Origin: Candidatus Melainabacteria bacterium
GTDB lineage: Bacteria; Actinomycetota; Actinomycetes; Mycobacteriales; Pseudonocardiaceae
DNA length: 8,474 nt
Direction: 5' to 3'
Assembly: GCA_903970565.1 (NCBI GenBank)
Contig: CAJCJE010000323.1
Coordinates: forward strand, 1-8,474
Each line of letters begins with the position of its first letter. The first letter of the stretch is position 1. The notes beneath the pieces were generated by a model. That model was not told the DNA's origin. It was given only the letters and a program-made list of their open reading frames with translations, and searched no databases. Below are positions 1 to 4,993 of the stretch, in pieces. Position numbers and translations under genes: made by a program.

Positions 1-36
1 CACGACCAGGAACAACACAGTTTCCACGCTGCGCAT
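1..36 (-). CDS. N-terminal start of a gene leaving the window (possible membrane protein)
   Basis: Only 12 codons are visible, read leftwards from ATG at 36-34: MRSVETVLFLVV. A GAAAGG ribosome binding site lies 8 bases upstream on the minus strand. The last seven residues are hydrophobic (TVLFLVV), as at the start of a first membrane helix. Cation/proton antiporters often begin this way, but 12 residues cannot identify a family. The gene points the same way as the two small genes to its right and is separated from them by about 134 bases, which would make room for its own promoter. Confidence 0.45.
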   Translation of the reverse strand, partial: MRSVETVLFLVV

Positions 37-61
37 GACCGGAGCCTTTCCCGCCGCCTGT

Positions 62-88
62 ACCGTGTCCCGGTGTGCCCGACACGGT
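62..88. promoter_or_regulatory. Inverted repeat upstream of the left-edge gene
   Basis: ACCGTGTC (62-69) and GACACGGT (81-88) form perfect 8-base arms around an 11-base spacer. The dyad lies 26-52 bases upstream of the minus-strand ATG at 36, so it could be an operator or a leader hairpin for that gene. It could also be a weak terminator for the operon ending at 171. There is no T-run on either side. The role is inferred from position only. Confidence 0.3.
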
Positions 89-170
89 GTCGGAGCGCCG
101 GCCAGCTACGCCGAAACTCACCCTAACCGGTCACCTCGACGACCGCCGCACCACGCGCCGCCGCGTTCGA

Positions 171-518
171 CTATTCCGATGTCAGTTTCGGCTGCACGAT
201 CGGCAGCGACGGATCGACGGCTCGGGCGCAGTCCTGCCAGGTTCGGGACCTGGTGTACTTGATCGCCGCCTCGTCAAAACCGATGAACGGCAAGGTGTAC
301 TGCCACAGTTCGGTGGCGCGGACATGCATTTCTCGGGCCGCGGTCATGGGATCGGCGGTCCTGTCCCGGAGGATGTTCGCGGCGGCCTGTCGAACCTCGG
401 CGCGAGCACGCGACAGTTCGGCGCCGAACAGGTCGCCCTCGACCTCCCGAAGGAAGGCATGATGCCGGTTCGCCACGGCGAACTGTCGCCATTGGACGAT
501 CAACGAGGCGAGATCCAT
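171..518 (-). CDS. Small hypothetical protein, second gene of a two-gene operon
   Basis: This encodes 115 residues beginning MDLASLIVQW. The ATG at 518-516 is chosen because it sits 4 bases after the stop of the upstream gene and is preceded by a GGGGGCG ribosome binding site; longer in-frame versions would run deep into that gene. No family is recognised. The protein has no signal peptide or membrane segment. Residues 1-75 are rich in Ala, Arg and Glu and look helical, with a basic/acidic alternation around RARAEVRQAAANIL (37-50). A conserved-looking aromatic patch, ELWQYTLPFIGFDE, follows at 70-83. There is one cysteine, C97. Close coupling to the upstream gene suggests that the two products act together or are needed in fixed ratio. 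The pair diverges from an XRE/DUF397 regulator pair. Function unknown. Confidence 0.7.
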   Translation of the reverse strand: MDLASLIVQWRQFAVANRHHAFLREVEGDLFGAELSRARAEVRQAAANILRDRTADPMTAAREMHVRATELWQYTLPFIGFDEAAIKYTRSRTWQDCARAVDPSLPIVQPKLTSE

Positions 519-522
519 CGCG

Positions 523-951
523 TCAGTTCGCCCCCGTCTTTTCCTTGATCTCTCTGATGTGTTCGTCCTCGTGCCTCTGCGGATCTTTTCGCGGATCGAC
601 AGCCTCGCCCGCCGTTTCCCGCTGCTCCGCTTCGAGGGAGGTTGCCGTACACGAAACACAGCCGAGCAGGTCGTCATACCAGCGCGACGCAGAGGAGTTC
701 AGCGGGTCATCGATCCGCGCGACTCGCAACGCGACGACAAAACCCTGGTAGTAGGCCAATCGCTCGGTGGGGGTACTCCACACCGTCGGCTGAAAGCGGG
801 AGAACTGGCTCACCACCTCACAGACACCGGCGCCAGGTGGCCACGGTGGCACCAACCAGACCTTTTCCTTACTCAGACTCCTGATTCCGGTCTCGCCGTC
901 CTTCACTGATCCGGGTGAGCACTGGTCGGTTTTCCGATCCACCTGAGTCAT
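523..951 (-). CDS. Small hypothetical protein, first gene of a two-gene operon
   Basis: This encodes 142 residues. The ATG at 951-949 is supported by an excellent ribosome binding site, AAAGGAGGT, 4 bases upstream on the minus strand. No family is recognised. The first 30 residues are polar and probably disordered. A tryptophan/proline-rich stretch VWLVPPWPPG (31-40) comes next. The middle (61-95) reads as a compact fold and includes RLAYYQGFVVALRVARIDDP (64-83). A C-V-S-C pair (98-101) could bind metal or form a disulfide. The last 35 residues are strongly charged. There is no signal peptide and no membrane helix, so the protein is probably cytoplasmic. It heads the operon with the 115-residue protein and is transcribed away from the XRE regulator at 1081 across a 129-base shared promoter region, so control by that regulator is plausible but unproven. 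Confidence 0.75.
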   Translation of the reverse strand: MTQVDRKTDQCSPGSVKDGETGIRSLSKEKVWLVPPWPPGAGVCEVVSQFSRFQPTVWSTPTERLAYYQGFVVALRVARIDDPLNSSASRWYDDLLGCVSCTATSLEAEQRETAGEAVDPRKDPQRHEDEHIREIKEKTGAN

Positions 952-967
952 TCGGACCTCCTTTTGT

Positions 968-1021
968 CGTACCTGTCCGGTAACCTCTGTCGAACGTGGT
1001 GCTTGCCCGCATCCAGGTACG
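968..1021. promoter_or_regulatory. Spaced inverted repeat in the divergent promoter region
   Basis: CGTACCTG (968-975) and CAGGTACG (1014-1021) are perfect 8-base inverted copies 38 bases apart, both inside the 129-base region between the divergent genes at 951 and 1081. Two half-sites in this position would suit a dimeric regulator such as the adjacent XRE protein. No convincing -10/-35 pair was found for either direction; TTGACC at 1034-1039 is the best -35-like match, without a good -10. The assignment rests on symmetry and position. Confidence 0.3.
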
Positions 1022-1080
1022 GAAAGTATGGCGTTGACCGCAGTGACAGAAAGTCCTCATGAACGGAAAGGCACAATCAC

Positions 1081-1923
1081 GTGGGCGGCAAACATCGACC
1101 AGGCAATCCCCGAGACCGAGCCCTGGGGGCCGAGCTCCGGTCAATCCGGGAGCAAGCCGGCAAAAGTCTCGAACAGGTGGCTCGCGAGATCCAGTGGAAC
1201 ATGTCGACCCTGAGCCGGCTGGAACGCGGCCTCCGCCACATCTCGTCCGAAGCCGTCATGGGCCTGTCGATGGTCTACCAACTGCCGGCCGAACGGCGCG
1301 ACGAACTGGTCACCAGGGCAAAGGAGCCGGTGGCCCTCGGCTGGTGGGATCGACCCCCAGCAGGCGTTCCCGGCGACCTCGGCGCACTCGCCTCCTACGA
1401 GAACGAAGCCGTCGGCATGATCGACTGGAGTCCGGCACTCATCCCAGGACTGCTTCAGACATCCGATTACGCGAGGGCCGTCATTCGCGACTCGGGAGCG
1501 TCAGAGCAAGACGTCGAGCCAAGGCTGCGCGCCCGGCTACAACGCCAAACCCTCCTCGACCGGCGGAATGTCGACTACACCGCGCTGATCGGCATCGGCG
1601 CCTTGAACAACCAACTCTGCGGTGAAGACCAGTTCACCGCCCAGCTCCGACGCCTGCGGCAGCTGGCCAACCGCGATGGCATCACGATCCAACTGGTGGA
1701 GGCGCCGACAGCCCTCACCTTCGGGAGCTGGTATCTCAGGTTCTTCGAAAACGCCGGCCCCGTTATCGTCATCGAACATCTGGGCTCGTCGACGTTCCTG
1801 TTCGATGAGGAGGCGCGCCCCTACCTCGATGCGCGGGCCAGGCTCGACGAGATCGCATTGTCAGTGCGGGCAACGAACGATAAGATCGAAGAGTTGATCG
1901 AGCGGTACATAGTTGGGAGCTGA
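1081..1923 (+). CDS. XRE-family regulator with DUF5753 domain (WhiJ-like)
   Basis: This encodes 280 residues from GTG, with GGAAAGG 11 bases upstream. Residues 13-72 form a lambda-repressor-type HTH: ALGAELRSIREQAGKSLEQV, then a recognition-helix region with STLSRLERG (42-50). Residues ~95-275 match DUF5753; the hallmark IPGLLQT followed by YARAV is at 121-134, and the domain ends with a long C-terminal helix. Length and layout are standard for the family, a large actinobacterial group that includes the developmental regulator WhiJ. Members usually sit next to a small DUF397 protein, exactly as here. The protein is expected to be a cytoplasmic DNA-binding regulator whose activity is altered by its DUF397 partner. 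Its targets are unknown; the divergent operon ending at 171 is the obvious candidate. Confidence 0.93.
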   Translation: MGGKHRPGNPRDRALGAELRSIREQAGKSLEQVAREIQWNMSTLSRLERGLRHISSEAVMGLSMVYQLPAERRDELVTRAKEPVALGWWDRPPAGVPGDLGALASYENEAVGMIDWSPALIPGLLQTSDYARAVIRDSGASEQDVEPRLRARLQRQTLLDRRNVDYTALIGIGALNNQLCGEDQFTAQLRRLRQLANRDGITIQLVEAPTALTFGSWYLRFFENAGPVIVIEHLGSSTFLFDEEARPYLDARARLDEIALSVRATNDKIEELIERYIVGS

Positions 1924-1925
1924 GG

Positions 1926-2102
1926 ATGATCGACGAACCCCTACGGTTCAAAAAGGCCAGCTACTCCGCAGGCCAGTCCGCTTGTCTCGAGGTGGCGCAC
2001 ACCTTAGGCCAGGTGCGCGACAGCAAGACGCCCAACGGCCCCACGCTCCGCGCCGACATCCACGCCCTCATCACCGCAGTCAAGAACGACACCCTCGCCT
2101 GA
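1926..2102 (+). CDS. DUF397 small protein, partner of the XRE regulator
   Basis: This short gene encodes 58 residues. It starts 2 bases after the XRE stop and has GGGAG at 1915-1919 inside the end of that gene, so translation is coupled. It begins MIDEPLRFKKASYSAGQSAC and carries the DUF397 hallmarks: a K-[AS]-S-Y-S-x-G core (10-16), C20-L-E-V-A (20-24), VRDSK (30-34), and a following P-N-G-P (36-39). The usual length is 60-80 residues, so it is slightly short. It lacks the common tryptophan near the start (F at position 8) and the common W-x-x-F near the end. DUF397 includes BldB-like proteins; pairs with DUF5753 regulators recur in Streptomyces and have been compared to toxin-antitoxin or anti-regulator pairs. 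Function here is inferred from the pairing. Confidence 0.88.
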   Translation: MIDEPLRFKKASYSAGQSACLEVAHTLGQVRDSKTPNGPTLRADIHALITAVKNDTLA

Positions 2103-2201
2103 CACAACCACGATGGTGGACTGAAACGTCACACGCGGGGACCAGCCTCAGATCCAGACGAGCGCCGGTCGGCATGGGTGTCCTTGAGCACACACAACGC
2201 C

Positions 2202-2236
2202 CTCATACTCGACTGGGTGCAGTAGTCGAGTATGAG
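2202..2236. repeat. Perfect 13-bp inverted repeat with 9-base loop
   Basis: CTCATACTCGACT (2202-2214) is followed by a 9-base loop and its exact complement AGTCGAGTATGAG (2224-2236). As RNA it would be a stable 13-pair hairpin in either strand. It lies 100 bases after the DUF397 stop and just before the low-GC methyltransferase remnant. It could be a terminator without a U-tract (usual in actinobacteria), an operator, or a recombination/insertion site at the edge of acquired DNA. The symmetry is seen directly; the role is inferred. Confidence 0.7.
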
Positions 2237-2268
2237 AGCGCAGGCGGCGCGACCTGAGGGCCTACCTG

Positions 2269-3237
2269 GTGAGTTGGACAGAATCCTGGTTCATGGAACC
2301 TGTTCTGTCAGTAACAGCGATGCTCTGGAGGACAAGTGGGGCACGTACCGTTCCTCAGGCATTCCCGTATCAAGGGAGTAAGCGCGCCCTGGCCGGTCAG
2401 ATCCTCTCCGTTTTCCCCGACGGTGGAGTGTCCCGCCTGATAGAGCCGTGTGCTGGTTCTGCCGCGTTGTCCGTTGCCTCGTTGTATTACAACCAGGCCG
2501 AGCGAGTACATATATCCGATGTCAACGGCCCTCTGATGGATCTGTGGAAATTGATCATCAGCAAGCCGGGATATTTGATTGACCAGTACACGCGCCTCTG
2601 GAACGAGCAACGTGACAATTCACGAGACTTCTACCTGGAAACTCGGGACAAATTCAACGCAACGAAAAGCCCCGAACTGCTCCTGTACCTGCTGTGCGGG
2701 TGCGTGAAAGCGGCAGTCCGCTACAGCAAAAGTAGCGACTTCAACCAGGGAGCAGATCACCGGCGTCTAGGCGCACGGCCGGCCAGAATGACGGAGAGGA
2801 TCAATGCGGCCTCGCGAATATGCAGGCTGCCGCCGTCGGCACGGGCCCGTACAAAGCTGTGTTGACAAGTGCCGCGACTGACGAGCTTGTCTACCTGGAC
2901 CCTCTTCATCAGGAACCAGCGACGTACCAGACCATCGCTATTTTACGGGTCTTCGGCGCGATGCATTTGCGGAGACACTTCATCGACCTGTTGACAATCA
3001 TGTTTCGTTTATCGTGTCCTATGATGCGGTGACCGATGACAATCGGTACGGCTATGCACTACCCGATGAACTGGGACTCACCCACCGCCATGTCATTGCC
3101 GGGTATCCTCTCAGGCGACTCTTCAGGGCAAGAAACAGATAACCGTGGAATCGTTGTACATCTCTCCTGCCTTGATACAGCGACTGGGCGGGAAAGATCA
3201 ACTGAACGCACGCCTTGGCCGTGGAGACGCCAACTAA
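2269..3237 (+). pseudogene. Frameshifted Dam-like (D12 class) DNA adenine N6-methyltransferase
   Basis: The first ~180 codons, starting from GTG 2269, are intact in one frame: FPYQGSK (2362-2382, AdoMet motif X region), LIEPCAGSAALSV (motif I, from 2437), DVNGPLMDLW (from 2518), CVKAAVRYSKSSDFN, then LGARPARMTERINAASRI. Homology then moves to a second frame near 2815-2822 (GPYKAVL, DELVYLDPLHQ to 2912), a third frame at 2912 (GTSDVPDHRYFTGLRRDAF, FIVSYDAVTDDNRYGYALP) and back to the first at 3104 (SSQATLQGKKQITVESLYIS, ending at TAA 3235-3237). Each step fits loss of one base. The catalytic DPPY reads DPLH. A possible fourth shift near 2350 would restore a GTG start at 2336 with GGAGG before it. 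An intact protein would be ~300 residues and methylate adenine in duplex DNA. Codon use is clearly more A/T-rich than the neighbours, which suggests acquisition. Identification is firm; non-function is very likely unless the shifts are sequencing errors. Confidence 0.85.
2278..2308. promoter_or_regulatory. Nested dyad in the leader of the methyltransferase remnant
   Basis: Outer arms ACAGAA (2278-2283) and TTCTGT (2303-2308) enclose inner arms GGTTC (2288-2292) and GAACC (2296-2300) around a 3-base centre. If the original methyltransferase start was the GTG at 2336, which has GGAGG 4 bases before it, this dyad lies in its promoter or leader and could be an operator. If translation began at 2269, it would lie inside the coding region. 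Unproven. Confidence 0.25.
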
Positions 3238-3352
3238 GCTGCGCTGAACCCCAGGCGCGAAGCATCGGCGCCCACGACGATGCCCTCGATGCCCATATGA
3301 CTCTTCGGGCTGCGGTGATCGGCAATCTCTACACCGCGGTGCGCGACGCCGA

Positions 3353-3517
3353 TCACCTTGCCGAGGGCGTTCGGGCTGCCGTCCGAACCGACCACCTGCC
3401 GCACAGCTGGGTCATGTTGATGGCGGTCGACTGGAACAGCGTGATCGACCGCTCGAAGCCGCCCGTTGGCGCGGCAGCGGTCACCGAACCATCCGGCGCT
3501 GGGGTGTGCGACCTCAC
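3353..3517 (-). pseudogene. N-terminal fragment of an APC-family amino acid permease
   Basis: Reading leftwards from GTG at 3517-3515 (with GGAGG 6 bases upstream) gives 54 codons before TGA at 3355-3353. Residues ~20-40, GFERSITLFQSTAINMTQLC, resemble the segment just before and into the first membrane helix of APC-superfamily amino acid permeases, where a glycine- and isoleucine-rich helix should follow. Instead, after G40 (position 3398) the sequence turns into unrelated Arg/Ser/Thr-rich residues and stops, so almost all of a ~450-500 residue transporter is missing. The simplest reading is a deletion that left the start region and fused it to foreign sequence. The 115 bases between the methyltransferase stop and this fragment (3238-3352) hold nothing I can identify. 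Family recognition rests on about 20 residues. Confidence 0.45.
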
Positions 3518-3536
3518 GGGCAGCCTCCATCCACTA

Positions 3537-3555
3537 GTTCGGAAAGTTTCCTAAC
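3537..3555. promoter_or_regulatory. 19-bp palindromic operator candidate upstream of the ROK gene
   Basis: GTTCGGAAAGTTTCCTAAC is an odd-centred palindrome with 9-base arms and one mismatch (GGAAA-G-TTTCC core). It lies in the -35/-10 spacer of the ROK gene and ends on the first base of the -10 box, a position suited to repression. It also lies upstream of the divergent permease fragment at 3517. Autoregulation by the ROK protein, and former control of the permease, are inferences from position. Confidence 0.6.
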
Positions 3556-3560
3556 ATAAT
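3555..3560 (+). promoter_or_regulatory. -10 box of a probable leaderless ROK promoter
   Basis: CATAAT matches the TATAAT consensus at 5 of 6 positions and ends 8 bases before GTG 3569, so transcription would start at or within about two bases of the start codon. No ribosome binding site precedes that GTG, which fits leaderless translation. The -35 region (CACTAG, 3532-3537) is poor, as in many actinobacterial promoters. Confidence 0.5.
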
Positions 3561-3568
3561 AGGCGTCA

Positions 3569-4828
3569 GTGGGAAGAGGCCGACGTAAACTTGCCACAAC
3601 TCGGGACGAAGGGCAGGCCCACTTGACGGCGAGCAGGTCACCACAGGTCGGTACTCCCGCAGGGATGCGCGAACTCAACCAGCGAGCGGTGCTCGACCTG
3701 CTGCGGAACGCCGGCGCGGCCACCCGACCGCAGATCGCCAAGGACACCGGGCTGTCCAAGCCGACCGTCGGCCAGGCACTGCTGGATCTCGAACAGCACA
3801 AGCTGGTCCGCACCGTCGGCCGCACCTTCGCCGGCCAGGGCCGCTCTGCAGTGGTCTACGAGGCCAATCCGGCCGCCGGGCACGTACTCGGGATCGACAT
3901 CGGCGGGGAGCGGATCAGGGTCGCGGTCGCCGATCTGGCCGGCAGCGTGGTCGCCAAACTCGACGAGCGCAATCGCTGCCGGTCGGCGACCGCGCTGGTG
4001 CGCACCGTCCGGGACTGCGCCGAGCGCACCCTGGCCGAGGCCGGTCTGGGTTTCGAGGAGGTGGTGACGACCGTGGTCGGCACCCCCGGCGTGCCCGACC
4101 GGACCTCGCGCACCCTGCACCGCGCGCCGAACCTGCCCGGCTGGGAACGCAAGGGGTTGCTCGGCGAACTGGAGGCGGCACTGGGCGCGGGACTGGTGGT
4201 GGAGAACGACGCCAATCTGTGCGCGGTCGGCGAGCACCAGGCCGGTGCCGCGCGCGGGGTGGACGTGTTCGTCTGCGTCACCGTCGGCACCGGTATCGGG
4301 ATGGGCACCGTGGTCAACGGCGAACTGTTCCGTGGCGCGCACGGCGCGGCCGGCGAGGTGGGCTACCTCCCCTACGGCTGGCCGATGCGCGGACTGCCCA
4401 AGGCTGGCTACGCCCCGCCGCCGCAGGGCATGTTGGAGTCCGCGGCGGCGGCCCGGTCGGTGGTGGAGATCGCGATCGGCAACGGGCTGAGCACCGTGCG
4501 CACCGCCAAGGACGTGTTCCGGTTGGCGCACCAGGGCGACGCGCGGGCGTTGCGCGCGGTCGAGGAGGAGGCTGCCCGGTTGGCATTCGTGGTCGCCTCG
4601 GTGGCCGCGGTGATCGACCCGGCGCTGGTGGTCCTCGGCGGCGGGGTGGGCACCAACACCGATCTGTTGCAGGAGCCGTTGGAACAGGCGCTGCGGCGGA
4701 CGATCCCGATGGCGCCGCCGATCGTGGCCGGCGAACTGGGCGAGGACGCGGTGCTGACCGGAGCGATCGCCACGGCACTGGGCACCGCGCGGGATCTGGT
4801 GTTCGACCGGCGCGGCCAGGTGGGTTGA
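3569..4828 (+). CDS. ROK-family transcriptional regulator lacking the zinc site
   Basis: This encodes 419 residues from GTG 3569, taken as leaderless. TTG 3623, with AGGGCAGG upstream, is an alternative start; ATG 3665 would cut into the conserved MRELNQRAVLDLLR segment. Residues 33-85 form a winged HTH (TRPQIAKDTGLSKPTVGQAL). The ROK domain follows: GIDIGGERIRVAV (108-120), VGTPGVPD (170-177), ENDAN (212-216) with the Asp equivalent to the sugar kinase base, and GTGIGMG (240-246). The usual zinc motif HxxxCxCGxxGC is absent: GEVGYLP (262-268) leads into a Pro/Gly-rich stretch without cysteine, then ESAAAARSV. It is expected to be a cytoplasmic repressor released by a sugar or sugar phosphate. 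The next gene, a secreted GH3 hydrolase, suggests a glycan-use regulon, but the enzyme's promoter has a different palindrome. Confidence 0.92.
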   Translation: MGRGRRKLATTRDEGQAHLTASRSPQVGTPAGMRELNQRAVLDLLRNAGAATRPQIAKDTGLSKPTVGQALLDLEQHKLVRTVGRTFAGQGRSAVVYEANPAAGHVLGIDIGGERIRVAVADLAGSVVAKLDERNRCRSATALVRTVRDCAERTLAEAGLGFEEVVTTVVGTPGVPDRTSRTLHRAPNLPGWERKGLLGELEAALGAGLVVENDANLCAVGEHQAGAARGVDVFVCVTVGTGIGMGTVVNGELFRGAHGAAGEVGYLPYGWPMRGLPKAGYAPPPQGMLESAAAARSVVEIAIGNGLSTVRTAKDVFRLAHQGDARALRAVEEEAARLAFVVASVAAVIDPALVVLGGGVGTNTDLLQEPLEQALRRTIPMAPPIVAGELGEDAVLTGAIATALGTARDLVFDRRGQVG

Positions 4829-4836
4829 CCCAGGCG

Positions 4837-4879
4837 GTGCCGACCCGATCGGCCCAGTCGAAACCGCCGATACCGGCAC
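4837..4879 (+). terminator. Two-part hairpin after the ROK gene
   Basis: GTGCCG (4837-4842) pairs with CGGCAC (4874-4879), and ATCGGC (4848-4853) pairs with GCCGAT (4866-4871), around a 12-base loop with a 5-by-2 internal loop. It starts 9 bases after the ROK stop and has no U-tract. It would partly separate the ROK transcript from the GH3 promoter. Moderate support only. Confidence 0.4.
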
Positions 4880-4905
4880 AACCCGCGTGATCAACTGAGT
4901 AGGCG

Positions 4906-4934
4906 TTGACACCCTCGCGACCGCGCGGTGAAAT
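4906..4934 (+). promoter_or_regulatory. Promoter of the GH3 hydrolase gene
   Basis: TTGACA (4906-4911), a perfect -35, is followed after 17 bases by TGAAAT (4929-4934), a 4/6 match to TATAAT. Transcription would start near 4941, giving a leader of about 50 bases before ATG 4994. It implies that the hydrolase can be expressed independently of the ROK gene. Confidence 0.6.
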
Positions 4935-4944
4935 ACCACCGCGC
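4923..4944. promoter_or_regulatory. Palindromic operator candidate overlapping the GH3 -10 box
   Basis: GCGCGGTG (4923-4930) and CACCGCGC (4937-4944) are perfect 8-base inverted arms around AAATAC. The -10 box TGAAAT lies across the left arm and spacer and the expected transcription start lies in the right arm, so a bound dimer would block RNA polymerase. It does not resemble the GGAAA-n-TTTCC site of the ROK promoter, so a different regulator (LacI, GntR or TetR type) is more likely. Confidence 0.5.
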
Positions 4945-4993
4945 TACGAGCCGAATTACGTCAGTTGTCCACATGAGGACCGGAGGCACGGTC

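Noticed and set aside
2820..3032. Separate small gene starting at ATG 2820
   Set aside because: Its sequence continues the methyltransferase (GPYKAVL, DELVYLDP); it is a segment of the frameshifted gene.
2800..3110. Programmed frameshifting in the methyltransferase
   Set aside because: Three shifts at sites without slippery heptamers or clear downstream structures, plus a damaged catalytic motif, fit decay or sequence error better.
3240..3400. Plus-strand reading containing DDALDA and RAAVIGNLYTAV, faintly like the C-terminal end of DUF429 proteins
   Set aside because: The likeness is a few residues only, there is no stop at the expected end, the usual G-W-I tail is absent, and base composition by codon position is ambiguous between strands.
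3234..3530. Minus-strand open frame of 98 codons over the permease fragment
   Set aside because: It is out of frame with the permease-like peptide, resembles no family, and lies across the junction between two unrelated pieces.
3036..3554. Separate 172-codon plus-strand gene
   Set aside because: The frame crosses the methyltransferase tail out of frame and then unrelated sequence; no coherent domain.
3638..4939. Long minus-strand open frame opposite the ROK gene
   Set aside because: It is an antisense shadow of a strongly G/C-biased gene; its product is low-complexity His/Arg/Gly-rich and the plus strand encodes a clear ROK protein.
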